A DNA stretch of 64,000 nucleotides from Candidatus Gastranaerophilales bacterium (lineage in GTDB: Bacteria > Cyanobacteriota > Vampirovibrionia > Gastranaerophilales > Gastranaerophilaceae). The stretch is from the NCBI GenBank assembly GCA_944322945.1, contig CALUQN010000001.1, forward strand, positions 1 through 64,000, in the 5' to 3' direction. The notes under the pieces are model-generated. The model worked only from the letters and a program-made list of their open reading frames with translations, was not told the origin of the DNA and made no database searches. Made by a program: the position numbers and the translations under genes. This document shows positions 27,073-35,841 of this stretch, in pieces. Each line of letters starts with the position of its first letter. The first letter of the stretch is position 1.

Positions 27073-28163
27073 TTTCTCTTACCCATAATTATAACAGCAT
27101 TTGTACCGCCAAAGCCGAATGAGTTTGACATGCAGATATTAAGTTTTTCCGTGCGGGCATTCTTATCCGCAAGCTTGATTTTAGGCAAAGCGTCATCGTA
27201 AACACCGTCGTAAACATGCGGTAGTAACTTATGTTCCGGATTATCTGTCAGCATCTCACAGCACATAGCAATTTCAACACTGGCAGCAGCACCGAGACAG
27301 TGTCCGGTGAGCGGTTTGGTGGAACTCACGAACACCTTATCACCAAAAATTTTATTGATTGCATTGGCTTCCATAATATCGTTGCTCACAGTGCCTGTGC
27401 CGTGCATGTTTATATAATCTACATCTTCAGGCGTAAGCCCTGCTTGATTAAGAGCGATTTGGATAGCGCGTGCAGCCTGTTCGCCTTCCGGATCAGGAGT
27501 TGCAGCGTGGTAGGCGTCTGATGTCTCGCCAAGCCCCAGAATTTCTATGCCGTTTTCAGCATCTTTTTCCAGAATAAAAAGTGCGCCGCCCTCACCAATA
27601 TTCATACCTTTACGATTTTTGCTCATCGGGTTTGTAAGTTCATCGGACAAAACCTCCAGCGCGCCGAAACCGTAAAGCGGCAAATCAGCCATCGGCTCTG
27701 TCCCGCCGGTGATTACGGCATCACAGATACCGCTGTTTAAAAGTTTCATCGCAGTAGAAAATACTTTCACTCCGGAAGTGCAGGCGGTTGAAACAGACGC
27801 GTAAAAATTTGTAAACCCCAAATATTTAGCCAAAAATTCAGCAGGATTGCCGAATTGAGCATATTTCAGCTCGCCGTCGCGCTCCAACTCCTGTATTCCG
27901 GAATTGGTTGTGCCGATAACTATTCCTATCCGGTCTTTTCCGTATTTTTTGATTAAATTATCAATTTCAGGACGCATTTTATTGACGCAATGAAGCAAAA
28001 TTTGATTGCAGCGCAAATTATAGTCATGCTCTGATATCTGCGGCAAATCAGCCGTAATCTTATGCTCGCTCACAACACCGTTGAGTGCGTTTTTGAAAAT
28101 TTCCCTGATATCCTCTCCCAGACAGCATATTGCTGATGTTTTTGTAATAAAAATTTTTCCCAT
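27069..28163 (-). CDS. Second beta-ketoacyl synthase of the polyene cluster
   Basis: A 364-residue ketosynthase, shorter than FabF (~410), with an intact triad: Cys128 in VSTACTSGVKVF, His254 in NMHGTGTVSND and His288 in PLTGHCLGAAAS. Because its active Cys is present it is not a chain-length factor; it may act in starter loading or an early condensation, as proposed for the extra KS of APE systems. It is the first gene of the minus-strand arm, 38 bases from the divergent arm, sharing a symmetrical promoter region. Confidence 0.88.
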   Translation of the reverse strand: MGKIFITKTSAICCLGEDIREIFKNALNGVVSEHKITADLPQISEHDYNLRCNQILLHCVNKMRPEIDNLIKKYGKDRIGIVIGTTNSGIQELERDGELKYAQFGNPAEFLAKYLGFTNFYASVSTACTSGVKVFSTAMKLLNSGICDAVITGGTEPMADLPLYGFGALEVLSDELTNPMSKNRKGMNIGEGGALFILEKDAENGIEILGLGETSDAYHAATPDPEGEQAARAIQIALNQAGLTPEDVDYINMHGTGTVSNDIMEANAINKIFGDKVFVSSTKPLTGHCLGAAASVEIAMCCEMLTDNPEHKLLPHVYDGVYDDALPKIKLADKNARTEKLNICMSNSFGFGGTNAVIIMGKRK

Positions 28164-28182
28164 AACTTTATTTTTACCAACG

Positions 28183-28198
28183 ACTATATTATTATAGT
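28183..28198. promoter_or_regulatory. Symmetrical bidirectional promoter region of the polyene cluster
   Basis: ACTATA-N4-TATAGT forms a 6-base inverted repeat in the 38 bases between the two divergent arms, giving a -10-like box on each strand. On the + strand 'tattat' (28187-28192) stands 9 bases before the ATG at 28202, which has no ribosome binding site. Confidence 0.45.
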
Positions 28199-28201
28199 AT
28201 C

Positions 28202-28807
28202 ATGAAACGTTTCAATAAGACATTTTATATATACAAATCTTCATACATCAAAGATGAGGTGCCGGACGTAAGCTTTCTGCCAATGCTTATGCGCAGAAAG
28301 CTCAGCGCAATCGGGAAAGCTGCAATCTTTACAATGAACAGCATCTACGCCGGCGGGGATATAAATCTTGTCTATGCTTCAAATTACGGCGAAATCGAAC
28401 GTGTTAAAAAGCTTCTGCACCAGAAAAATACCGATGGCGAAATGTCTCCGACAGGATTTAGTTTTTCGGTGCACAATTCATCAGTGGGACTTTTTTCATT
28501 GATTAATAAGATTAATTCGCCGTATAATTCGCTATCAGCAGGAGAAAATAGCCTCTCCGCAGGCATTTTGGAAAGTATAATCACTGAAAACAATGTCCTT
28601 TTCTGCTATGCGGAAGAAATCGGCGGATTGGAAAGCTGCGCCTGCCTGTTCGGGCACACACCGCAAAATGACGCAATTAAAGCGGAATTACTGCCAAATA
28701 ACGGAGAAAAAATAACTGACAACGGGTTTGATGCTTTTGTAAAATTTTTAAACGGTGAAAACGATGAATATGTAAGCGATTTTTACCTGTTGAGGAAACT
28801 CTTATGA
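28202..28807 (+). CDS. Chain-length-factor-like truncated ketosynthase
   Basis: A 201-residue protein resembling the 'ketoacyl-synt_2'/APE chain-length-factor family: short, single-domain, and without ketosynthase Cys and His motifs. Its SPTGFSFSVHNSSVGLFSL segment matches the 'SPTxFSxSVHNaaaG' pattern I know from those proteins; the catalytic Cys position is occupied by Ser. MRRKLSAIGKAAIFT lies near the N-terminus, also typical. It would pair with a ketosynthase as the non-catalytic half of a heterodimer that sets chain length. It overlaps the next gene by 4 bases. Confidence 0.75.
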   Translation: MKRFNKTFYIYKSSYIKDEVPDVSFLPMLMRRKLSAIGKAAIFTMNSIYAGGDINLVYASNYGEIERVKKLLHQKNTDGEMSPTGFSFSVHNSSVGLFSLINKINSPYNSLSAGENSLSAGILESIITENNVLFCYAEEIGGLESCACLFGHTPQNDAIKAELLPNNGEKITDNGFDAFVKFLNGENDEYVSDFYLLRKLL

Positions 28808-29541
28808 TAAAATTTTTCAGAATAATATCAGTCGCAGTCTGTATTACAATTTTCGCCATTGGCTCCTGCTTGCTGAGTTTTATCATTTTCCCGCTCGGGG
28901 CACTATTTGTACCTGAAAAATTCCGCCGGAACTTTTACACAACCATTGTGCATTATTCGTGGAAAATCTTTACAGCCCTTATCCAAATAGCAGGCTGTGT
29001 CAGAGTTAAGATGATTGGCGATTTTAGCGACATCAGAGGAAAAATAATCGTTGCCTCACACCCGAGCCTGATTGATATCGTACTTTTGATAGGCAAAATC
29101 CCAAACTCTGTATGTATAGCCAAACAAGGCTTGATGAAGAATTTTATAATGCGTAACATTGTAAAACATGCTTACATAGTGAACGGCGGCGACAGTTCAG
29201 AGTTCATCACAGAGGCAAAACAATTGCTGGCAGCAGGTTTTAATATTGTCATATTCCCGACAGGCACACGCACAAAAAAAGGCGAGGATATTAAAATCCA
29301 CAAAGGAGCTGCCCAGCTTGCAATCGCCTCAGGAGTAGATATTACGCCAATCAAAATTGACTGCGACTATGAATTCTTGCAAAAAAACAGGTCAATGCTT
29401 GACGTTGGAAATCATATTGTCAATTATACACTCGAAATACAGCCCTCCATAAGCCTGAAAGACTTTGATTGCGGAGAATTAACAGAAATCAAACTCCGAA
29501 ACCACATCTCTGAAAAGATTAAGCAGGCTATAAGCCAATAA
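28804..29541 (+). CDS. 1-acyl-glycerol-3-phosphate acyltransferase-like protein (PlsC family)
   Basis: A 245-residue protein with an N-terminal membrane segment (residues ~7-30, VAVCITIFAIGSCLLSFIIF). The acyltransferase motif I is VASHPSLIDIVLL (H-x4-D), and motif III is IVIFPTGTRTK. It transfers an acyl group onto a lipid or glycerol acceptor at the inner membrane. In an APE-like cluster it is a candidate for attaching the polyene or a fatty acid to the lipid anchor. It overlaps the CLF-like gene by 4 bases. Confidence 0.85.
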   Translation: MIKFFRIISVAVCITIFAIGSCLLSFIIFPLGALFVPEKFRRNFYTTIVHYSWKIFTALIQIAGCVRVKMIGDFSDIRGKIIVASHPSLIDIVLLIGKIPNSVCIAKQGLMKNFIMRNIVKHAYIVNGGDSSEFITEAKQLLAAGFNIVIFPTGTRTKKGEDIKIHKGAAQLAIASGVDITPIKIDCDYEFLQKNRSMLDVGNHIVNYTLEIQPSISLKDFDCGELTEIKLRNHISEKIKQAISQ

Positions 29542-29550
29542 ATGGGATGT

Positions 29551-29684
29551 ATATAGCAAATTCCACCAATACTATAAAAATCCGTCATTTTGAGGACTTT
29601 AGTCCGAAGAATCTTTTTTATTTAGATACTTTGCTAACGCTCAGTATGACGCGTTTTTAAGAATTTGGGTGGAATTTGCTATAT
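29551..29684. mobile_element. MITE-like element, copy 1
   Basis: 134 bases bounded by a perfect 17-base terminal inverted repeat (atatagcaaattccacc / ggtggaatttgctatat). It has no coding capacity. The interior contains 'ccgaagaatcttttttattt' and 'gctaacgctcagtatgac', shared with copies at 51303 and 63432. It sits inside the polyene operon between the acyltransferase and the first ACP gene. Confidence 0.85.
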
Positions 29685-29758
29685 TAGCTTCCAATAAATT
29701 GACTTTAATGTTTTATCAGGTTAAAATTTTATAGACACAGGAATTAGGGATTAAAATT

Positions 29759-30016
29759 ATGAGTTTAGAAGAAGATATAAAAAAATTGATTATAAAATCG
29801 CTGGAGCTTGAAGACATAAGTGTTGACGACATAGAAGATGACGCGCCGCTATTCAATGACGGGCTTGGACTGGATTCCATTGACGCACTGGAGCTCGGTA
29901 TGGCTATTAAAAAGAAATATAATCTGACACTAAACTCTGATAAAGATGAAAATTCGAAGATTTTCTATTCCGTAAAAACACTTGCAGATTACATAAGGGG
30001 GCAGGGTCTTGGCTAA
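29759..30016 (+). CDS. Acyl carrier protein 1
   Basis: An 85-residue acidic protein with GLGLDSIDALELGMAI; Ser40 of the DSI motif would carry the 4'-phosphopantetheine arm added by the PPTase at 35153. 'taggga' precedes the ATG. It overlaps the second ACP gene by 8 bases. Paired ACPs are a standard feature of aryl polyene clusters, where one may carry the starter and the other the growing chain. Confidence 0.92.
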   Translation: MSLEEDIKKLIIKSLELEDISVDDIEDDAPLFNDGLGLDSIDALELGMAIKKKYNLTLNSDKDENSKIFYSVKTLADYIRGQGLG

Positions 30017-30263
30017 ACAGTTTACACGCGAAGAAATCAGCGAAAAATTAACCGAAATTTTAACCGATGATTTTGAAATTGATGAAGAAAAAATCACTCC
30101 GGAGGCAAACCTGTTTCAGGATTTGGAACTTGACAGTATTGACGCAGTGGATCTGGCAGTTAAGCTGCAATATTTTACCGACAAGAAAATTGCACCGGAA
30201 AATTTTAAACAAATAAAAACTGTTGATGATGTGATTAACGCGATAGAAGATTTGTTGAAATGA
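30009..30263 (+). CDS. Acyl carrier protein 2
   Basis: An 84-residue acidic protein with LELDSIDAVDLAVKLQ; Ser43 is the phosphopantetheine site. It begins with TTG inside the end of ACP 1, with 'ggggcaggg' just upstream, so translation is coupled. It is clearly diverged from ACP 1, so the two probably have different partners. Confidence 0.9.
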   Translation: MAKQFTREEISEKLTEILTDDFEIDEEKITPEANLFQDLELDSIDAVDLAVKLQYFTDKKIAPENFKQIKTVDDVINAIEDLLK

Positions 30264-30661
30264 AATTGAGATTTTTATTACCTATATCTTTTACTTTAAT
30301 GGTAATTTTTTTATTCTGGTACACACGGATTTTTGCATTCAAACTTTATCCGGTTATCATGGATTTTTCATTTTTGGCAGTGTTCGTTTCATCACTTTTT
30401 ATGAAAGAAACAGTAATACAAAAAATTGCAAGAATGATGGAGGGCGGAGAGCTGTCGGATTTTTCAAAAAAATACACAAGAAATCTCACATACATCTGGT
30501 GTATTTTTCTGCTTGCAAATTTTTTAATCGCTCTTGCAACAGTCTTTATGGCAGACAAAATCTGGATGCTCTATAACGGCTGCATTTCATATCTTGCACT
30601 CGGAACATTCTTTATAACAGAATATATTATCCGTATAATAATGAAGAAAAAATACGAATGA
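30260..30661 (+). CDS. Small inner-membrane protein of the polyene cluster
   Basis: A 133-residue protein with about four hydrophobic helices: FLLPISFTLMVIFLFWYTRI, VIMDFSFLAVFVSSLFM, TYIWCIFLLANFLIALAT and the C-terminal YLALGTFFITEYIIRIIM. It ends with a Lys-rich tail. It matches in size and position the COG4648-type membrane protein of APE clusters, whose role is unknown. Four-base overlaps on both sides. Confidence 0.7.
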   Translation: MKLRFLLPISFTLMVIFLFWYTRIFAFKLYPVIMDFSFLAVFVSSLFMKETVIQKIARMMEGGELSDFSKKYTRNLTYIWCIFLLANFLIALATVFMADKIWMLYNGCISYLALGTFFITEYIIRIIMKKKYE

Positions 30662-32250
30662 ATTTTATAGATTTATTTACAAAAAATGAATACGACAACA
30701 GACCTTTTTTGCGAAAAAACGGGCGCGATTTTACGCTTAAAGAAATCAAAAAATTTGCTGCGTTTCAGAGAGAAAATTTTTTAAAATCCGATAAAGAAAA
30801 TGTTGTACTTTTCGGTGATTCAAATTTTGATTTTATGATTAATTTTTTCGGTGCGGTTTTTGCAAAAAAAAATATTTTTTTGTTGACAGACAAAAACCGT
30901 CTCAATCAGCTTGATATTGATTATATTCTGCCGGAAAAATTTGAAGAAACGGATATTGAAAACTATGAATTTCCGACAGTAAATCCTAAAGAAATTTTTA
31001 TAACTTTATTCACATCAGGTTCAACTTTTTCACCCAAAAAATTTAAAAAAAGTCTGTACAATATTCTTGCAGAAAGCAAAGATATTTACGAGCAATTTTA
31101 TAAAGATTTTCCGTCTGAAAAAACAATCGTTGCGGCAACAACAAACCCCGCTCATATGTTCGGTTTAACTTTTTATTTTATACTGCCGTTTGAATACGGA
31201 TATATTATTGACACAGAACGCGTGAGCTTTCCGGAAGAGCTTGATTTAAAAAAAGATTATATTCTTATTTCAACTCCTGCATTTTTAGACAGAATCACTG
31301 ATTACAGACTAAAAAGTTATCCGCGGATTATTTTCACGGCAGGGTCAAAATTAAAACAGGAAACTTTTGAAATTTTTGAAAAAAATTCAAAAGTCGTGGA
31401 TATCTATGGCAGCACCGAAACCTCCACTATCGCGTACAGAAGCAATTCCAAGGATGAATATTTGACGCTTGTTGACAACGTAAAACTCGACACAAAGGCT
31501 GAGGTAATAACAGTTGAATCCGAATATTTTTTAGAAGATAAATTGACGATTGCTGACAGTTATGAAATGGTCGGCGAAAAACAATTTATACTAAAAAAAC
31601 GCACCGACAGAATTGTAAAAATTATGGAAAAAAGAGTTCTCTTGAGCGAGATGGAATCCATTGTAAATAAGCACGAATTTGTTAAAGAAAACTACTGTTT
31701 GAAATACGGCGACAACCTTGCCGCTGTAGTGGTTTTGAATGAAAGCGGAAAAGAATTTTTCATAAAAAACGGCAAGTTAAAAACCGTACAAAAAATAAAA
31801 AATTTCTGCAAAAATTACTCGGAAATTCTTCCAAAAAAATGGAAATTTTTGCCGGAAATTCCGACAACCCAATCCGGCAAAATTGACAGGACAAAAATTG
31901 AAAAATTGTTTGATTTGAATCTTTCTTTTCCTTTTATAACTTCAATAAATATCGGACAAAATTCACTTGAATTAAAGTTAATTTTTTATAAAAATTCTAA
32001 CTTTTTCAACGGACATTTTGAAAATTTTCCGATAGTTCCCGGAGTGGTACAGCTCTTTTATGCAAACTTTTTTACGGAAAATATGCTCGGTATAAAACTG
32101 CCGCTCACGGAAGCTAAAAAAGTCAAATTTTCCAACATAATTCCACCGGACAAAGAAATAACTCTGAAGATTAAAGAAAAAGAAAATTCAGTAGAATATA
32201 CCTACCTGTCGGATGACAGAATATTTTCATCAGGTATATTCGTAAAATAA
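30658..32250 (+). CDS. AMP-dependent acyl/aryl ligase fused to a hotdog dehydratase
   Basis: A 530-residue two-domain protein. Residues 1-~420 are an adenylate-forming enzyme: LFTSGSTFSPKKFKK replaces the usual TSGSTGxPK loop, YGSTETSTI is the A5 motif, and the C-terminal lysine region reads PTTQSGKIDRTKI. Residues ~430-530 carry NGHFENFPIVPGVVQL, the GHF...PG dehydratase motif of ApeI/FabA-like enzymes. The ligase would activate an aromatic acid starter and load it on ACP; the dehydratase would serve chain elongation. The fusion puts starter loading and elongation on one chain. Confidence 0.85.
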   Translation: MNFIDLFTKNEYDNRPFLRKNGRDFTLKEIKKFAAFQRENFLKSDKENVVLFGDSNFDFMINFFGAVFAKKNIFLLTDKNRLNQLDIDYILPEKFEETDIENYEFPTVNPKEIFITLFTSGSTFSPKKFKKSLYNILAESKDIYEQFYKDFPSEKTIVAATTNPAHMFGLTFYFILPFEYGYIIDTERVSFPEELDLKKDYILISTPAFLDRITDYRLKSYPRIIFTAGSKLKQETFEIFEKNSKVVDIYGSTETSTIAYRSNSKDEYLTLVDNVKLDTKAEVITVESEYFLEDKLTIADSYEMVGEKQFILKKRTDRIVKIMEKRVLLSEMESIVNKHEFVKENYCLKYGDNLAAVVVLNESGKEFFIKNGKLKTVQKIKNFCKNYSEILPKKWKFLPEIPTTQSGKIDRTKIEKLFDLNLSFPFITSINIGQNSLELKLIFYKNSNFFNGHFENFPIVPGVVQLFYANFFTENMLGIKLPLTEAKKVKFSNIIPPDKEITLKIKEKENSVEYTYLSDDRIFSSGIFVK

Positions 32251-32281
32251 ATGAATTTACAAACAACAAAGAGGTTTTACC

Positions 32282-32698
32282 ATGGTTAAATTTGAATCAT
32301 CAATGATAATTGAAATACCGTTTTACGACTTGGATCCTATGAATGTTGTCTGGCACGGCAATTATGTTAAATACCTTGAGGAAGCAAGGTGTGAAATGTT
32401 TAAGAATTTAAAATACACGTATGAAAACATGCGCAAGGAGGGAATTGCCTACCCTGTTGCCAAAATGGATTTAAAGTTCATAAAATCATGCAAATTCGGA
32501 CAAAAAATAAAAGTAACCACTTTGCTGGAAGAGATTGAACCGTGTATAATAATAAAGTATATTATAACTGATGCGTCAACAGAGGAAAAAATCTTAACCG
32601 CAAGAAGTATGCAGATTTGTATTAATACAAAAAACGGAGAAAGTATCCACTGCGCACCGGATAAACTAAAGGAAATTTTTGAGGAGTGTAAAGTATAA
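32282..32698 (+). CDS. Acyl-CoA/ACP thioesterase, 4HBT (YbgC) type
   Basis: A 138-residue hotdog thioesterase. FYDLDPMNVVWHGNYVKYLEEAR is the classical 4HBT active-site segment with its catalytic Asp and the following H-x-x-Y. 'aaagaggt' precedes the ATG. In the cluster it could release the finished chain or edit mis-loaded ACPs. A housekeeping role is possible but the context argues for the polyene pathway. Confidence 0.88.
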   Translation: MVKFESSMIIEIPFYDLDPMNVVWHGNYVKYLEEARCEMFKNLKYTYENMRKEGIAYPVAKMDLKFIKSCKFGQKIKVTTLLEEIEPCIIIKYIITDASTEEKILTARSMQICINTKNGESIHCAPDKLKEIFEECKV

Positions 32699-32703
32699 AT
32701 ATT

Positions 32704-33216
32704 ATGAAAAAGATTTTATTAATTTTGTTGGTTTTATGTTTTAGTTTAAACACGGCAACGGCATTTGGAAGTAAGAAAAACGCAAAAGAAATTGCAGAAC
32801 AGATACCGGAATTAAAAAATGTTTCCTGCACGTTTACACAAAAGAAAACCCGCGGGGATATTGAGCTGAATTCTGGCGGAAATTTTCAATTTATAAAAGA
32901 CAAAGGCGTTGTATTTGAGACAATGTATCCTATACACATGATAACGGGTTACGAATCCCCGAGAACCAAACATATTAACGATATAATCCTTGCTGTTGCA
33001 AAGAAAGATTACACCTATCTGGACAAAAATTTTGACTTAAATTTTACAAAACTTGATGACAGATGGCAGCTTGTTTTGAACCCTAAAAAAGATGTTATCA
33101 AAAAGCATTTGCACAGTGTAACCATTGACGGCAGCAAAGAAGACATTGACAGAATTTTTATAGACACAGTAAACAGCGGACAGACAGAAATTTTATTTGA
33201 ATGCGGGAAAAACTAA
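32704..33216 (+). CDS. LolA-like outer-membrane lipoprotein carrier
   Basis: A 170-residue protein with signal peptide KKILLILLVLCFSLNTATAFG. The mature beta-rich domain has ISCTFTQKK-type (VSCTFTQKKTRGD), GGNFQFIKDKGVVFETMYP and a late VTIDGSKEDIDRIFIDT, as in LolA folds. It is expected in the periplasm, shuttling a hydrophobic product to the outer membrane. Its stop overlaps the MMPL start by one base (TAATG). Confidence 0.82.
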   Translation: MKKILLILLVLCFSLNTATAFGSKKNAKEIAEQIPELKNVSCTFTQKKTRGDIELNSGGNFQFIKDKGVVFETMYPIHMITGYESPRTKHINDIILAVAKKDYTYLDKNFDLNFTKLDDRWQLVLNPKKDVIKKHLHSVTIDGSKEDIDRIFIDTVNSGQTEILFECGKN

Positions 33217-35348
33217 TGAAGAATTTTTTAAGAATTTTATTTATCGGATTATTTCTGACACTTGCATTTTTTGCACTGAAAAATCCGGCAAAAACAGAGA
33301 CAAATATATTACGCACGGTAGTGCCGCAAAAGCAATCAAATCTGCTTGATTTGAGCAACATGTATTCAGCAAAAATCAACGTTTTGATTGAAGGTGAAGA
33401 ACCCGAAGAAGTCAGCGACACAGCAGATAAATTTGAAAAACTTGCTGTCCAAAATAATTTAAAATCTATCTCTGTTGACGGCAACAAAATTCTTGAATTA
33501 TACAAAAAATCCCGAGGTGGATTGCTGTCCAAAGACACAGCAAAACTGTTAGAAAAAAATGATTACAAAAAAGTAAAAGAAAATACAATAGAAATGATTT
33601 ACAACCCGCTTGGATTTTCGCTGCTTGAGCCGGAAGAAGATCCGTTTTTGCTGTTTACGGACTACATAATGAACCTTGGAGATAACATCAATCCGGATAG
33701 CATTATCAATCACAACGACAAATATTACAGAATTTTGAATTATGAATTTGACAAAAATATAGCACTTTCACCTGCGCTTTTAAATAAACAGGTAAAAAAA
33801 ATAATCAAACTTCAAAAATCATTATCAAAAAACGGGGTTGAAGTATATCTAACAGGAACACCTGTCCACTCGTATTATGCAAGCAGCAGGTCAATGATTG
33901 AGATAAATCTTATCGGGATAATTTCGGCAGTTTTTGTGTTGTTATTATGCCTTAATTATTTTAAAAAAGTTCAGGTGCTCATCCCTATCGCCGGGAGCAT
34001 CTTATGCGGGGCGCTTACAGGCTACTTTGCAACAGCACTGATGTTCCCTGCGATACACGTTTTGACATTTGTTTTCTCTACGACATTGATTGGTATTTCT
34101 GTTGATTATTCTCTGCATTATTTTGTTTGCAAAACTGAAGACAAAAACGGTGAGGATGTTATAAAAGATATTTTCAGGAGCCTTTCCGTCAGCTTACTCA
34201 CGACAATTTCAGCGTTTTTGGTTTTGTATTTTTCACACACCGAACTATTGAGACAAATAGCAGTATTCACAATCACCGGACTTGTCACGGTATATTTGTT
34301 TGTTGTTCTTTTTTACCCGCTGATAAGCCAAAAAATTGATCTGAACAACAGCACCCCGCAAGTGAGATGGAACTTTGCATTTTCTCCAGAAAAGACAAAA
34401 AAAATACTTATTGCAATGGCAATAATCACACTCAGCGGAATGTTTTTTGTAAAGACAAATGATGACATAAGAAGTATGTACAAACCGTCAAAAAAATTAG
34501 TAGAGGCAGAAAAAACTTTTGCGGAAGTCGCAGGGATAAACCCCAAGACATCTTTTGTTGTAGTTGAGGGTAAAAATTTGCAGGAAGTTCTGGAAAAAGA
34601 AGAGCACATCGCAACCCTCCTCGGAAACACAAAATATCAGGCAATAAGCAGATACATCCCGTCAATCAAAACTCAACAGAAGAACAGAGCCTTGATGCAA
34701 AAATTATATGAAACAGAAATTTCTCCATATACAACAGCGCTGAGTGCAAGTTCAAAAGTTCCGGCGGGTGATTATCTTGAATTCAGCAAAGAAAATTTTC
34801 CGTTTTTGGAGAACTTTTTCCTCGGGGCAAATAAGACGCTTATGATTTTATACGATTTTGACAATCCTGATGTGATAAAACAGATTCCGGGCACTGAATA
34901 TTACAACGTGCGTGAGGATATTTCAAACCTTGTGAAAGAGTGCCGCGTCAATTGCGCAAAACTTCTGATACCCGTATTCATTTTACTTTATGCACTGCTT
35001 GCTGCTATATACAAACCGGAAAATGCAGTAAAAATTATACTTCCGTCACTTTGTGCATGTCTTTTCACAACAGGACTTTTAGGACTTTTGCATATTGAAC
35101 TTAATCTTTTCCACGTGATAGCGATGTTTTTAATAATCGGGTTCAGCCTTGATTATTCAATCTTCAGATTTAACGGCGAAAAACTTGTAAGAGACGCGGT
35201 GTTTATGTCTTGTATGACGAGCGCATTTTCATTTTTCTTATTGTCGCTAACAGGCTTCAAACTGATTAGTTCATTGGGGTTTGTCTTAACAACAGGGCTT
35301 TTGAGTTCATATATTTTAAGCCTGCTTTTGATACCTAAAGAAGAATAA
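33216..35348 (+). CDS. MMPL/RND-family exporter
   Basis: A 710-residue membrane protein. I chose ATG 33216, in TAATG with the LolA stop and 'gcggga' upstream, rather than ATG 33201. It has two halves, each with an extracytoplasmic domain then a bundle of about five helices: IEINLIGIISAVFVLLLCLNYF to VYLFVVLFYPLI, and LLIPVFILLYALLAAIY to ILSLLLIPK. The Asp in ISVDYSLHYFVC and GFSLDYSIFRF is the proton-relay signature. It likely moves the lipid-linked polyene across the inner membrane to the adjacent LolA protein. Its last 196 bases overlap the convergent PPTase gene. Confidence 0.9.
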   Translation: MKNFLRILFIGLFLTLAFFALKNPAKTETNILRTVVPQKQSNLLDLSNMYSAKINVLIEGEEPEEVSDTADKFEKLAVQNNLKSISVDGNKILELYKKSRGGLLSKDTAKLLEKNDYKKVKENTIEMIYNPLGFSLLEPEEDPFLLFTDYIMNLGDNINPDSIINHNDKYYRILNYEFDKNIALSPALLNKQVKKIIKLQKSLSKNGVEVYLTGTPVHSYYASSRSMIEINLIGIISAVFVLLLCLNYFKKVQVLIPIAGSILCGALTGYFATALMFPAIHVLTFVFSTTLIGISVDYSLHYFVCKTEDKNGEDVIKDIFRSLSVSLLTTISAFLVLYFSHTELLRQIAVFTITGLVTVYLFVVLFYPLISQKIDLNNSTPQVRWNFAFSPEKTKKILIAMAIITLSGMFFVKTNDDIRSMYKPSKKLVEAEKTFAEVAGINPKTSFVVVEGKNLQEVLEKEEHIATLLGNTKYQAISRYIPSIKTQQKNRALMQKLYETEISPYTTALSASSKVPAGDYLEFSKENFPFLENFFLGANKTLMILYDFDNPDVIKQIPGTEYYNVREDISNLVKECRVNCAKLLIPVFILLYALLAAIYKPENAVKIILPSLCACLFTTGLLGLLHIELNLFHVIAMFLIIGFSLDYSIFRFNGEKLVRDAVFMSCMTSAFSFFLLSLTGFKLISSLGFVLTTGLLSSYILSLLLIPKEE

Positions 35349-35824
35349 CTTTTTACGGCAAGCATAAAATTATCAAGTTGAAAAACAGCTGTAGATTTGG
35401 CAGGCATCTGGAGTTTTATACCTGCCTCGTATTCCGTCCAGAATCTGTAAAAATATTCCTGGCTCGGATTTTCAACAATGAGGTTATAATACTTAAAAAT
35501 TTCCGCGAATTTCCGCGGCTTTATGAACTCTATATCAACCCCGACGGGTGCACTGTCAAAAGCAGCCAGCACCAAATTTTTTGAATGCGAAATACTAAAA
35601 TTTATATCTGAATATATAAACTTCGGTTTTTTATTGACAATTTCAAGTTCAGTATTTTGTACACCGAATTTGACAGAAGCTATATATTTGACCAAAAAAC
35701 GCCCGAGGCAAAACTGCCGCTTTTGCTTTTCGGACTTAAAGGATTTTCCCTCAAGAAAATAATCCAGCGAATTAAGGTCAATATTATTCAAAAAAGTATC
35801 GGAATTAATATAGAAAATTTCCAT
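35153..35824 (-). CDS. 4'-phosphopantetheinyl transferase, Sfp superfamily
   Basis: A 223-residue protein with VGVDIEFIKPRK (Mg-binding Asp and Glu) and FYRFWTEYEAGIKLQ (W.xxEa..K), the two Sfp motifs, plus INFSISHSKNLVLAAF. It converts apo-ACP to holo-ACP and so activates the two ACPs of the cluster. It is the only minus-strand gene within the right arm. The last ~65 codons lie antisense to the MMPL gene; the Sfp core could end earlier, but no stop codon interrupts. Confidence 0.88.
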   Translation of the reverse strand: MEIFYINSDTFLNNIDLNSLDYFLEGKSFKSEKQKRQFCLGRFLVKYIASVKFGVQNTELEIVNKKPKFIYSDINFSISHSKNLVLAAFDSAPVGVDIEFIKPRKFAEIFKYYNLIVENPSQEYFYRFWTEYEAGIKLQMPAKSTAVFQLDNFMLAVKSYSSLGIKSRLKIYELKSPVVKTNPNELISLKPVSDNKKNENALVIQDINTASLTSFSPLNLKIE

Positions 35825-35826
35825 GC

Positions 35827-35832
35827 TATAAT
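35827..35832 (+). promoter_or_regulatory. -10 box of a probably leaderless methyltransferase gene
   Basis: Consensus TATAAT, 9 bases before the ATG at 35842, in only 17 bases separating two divergent genes. No Shine-Dalgarno is present, so a transcript would start at or very near the ATG. Confidence 0.55.
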
Positions 35833-35841
35833 TTTAATATC

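Noticed and set aside
27069-28163. Short ketosynthase as the chain-length factor
   Set aside because: It keeps Cys128 and both His residues, so it is expected to be catalytic; the CLF role fits the 28202 protein better.
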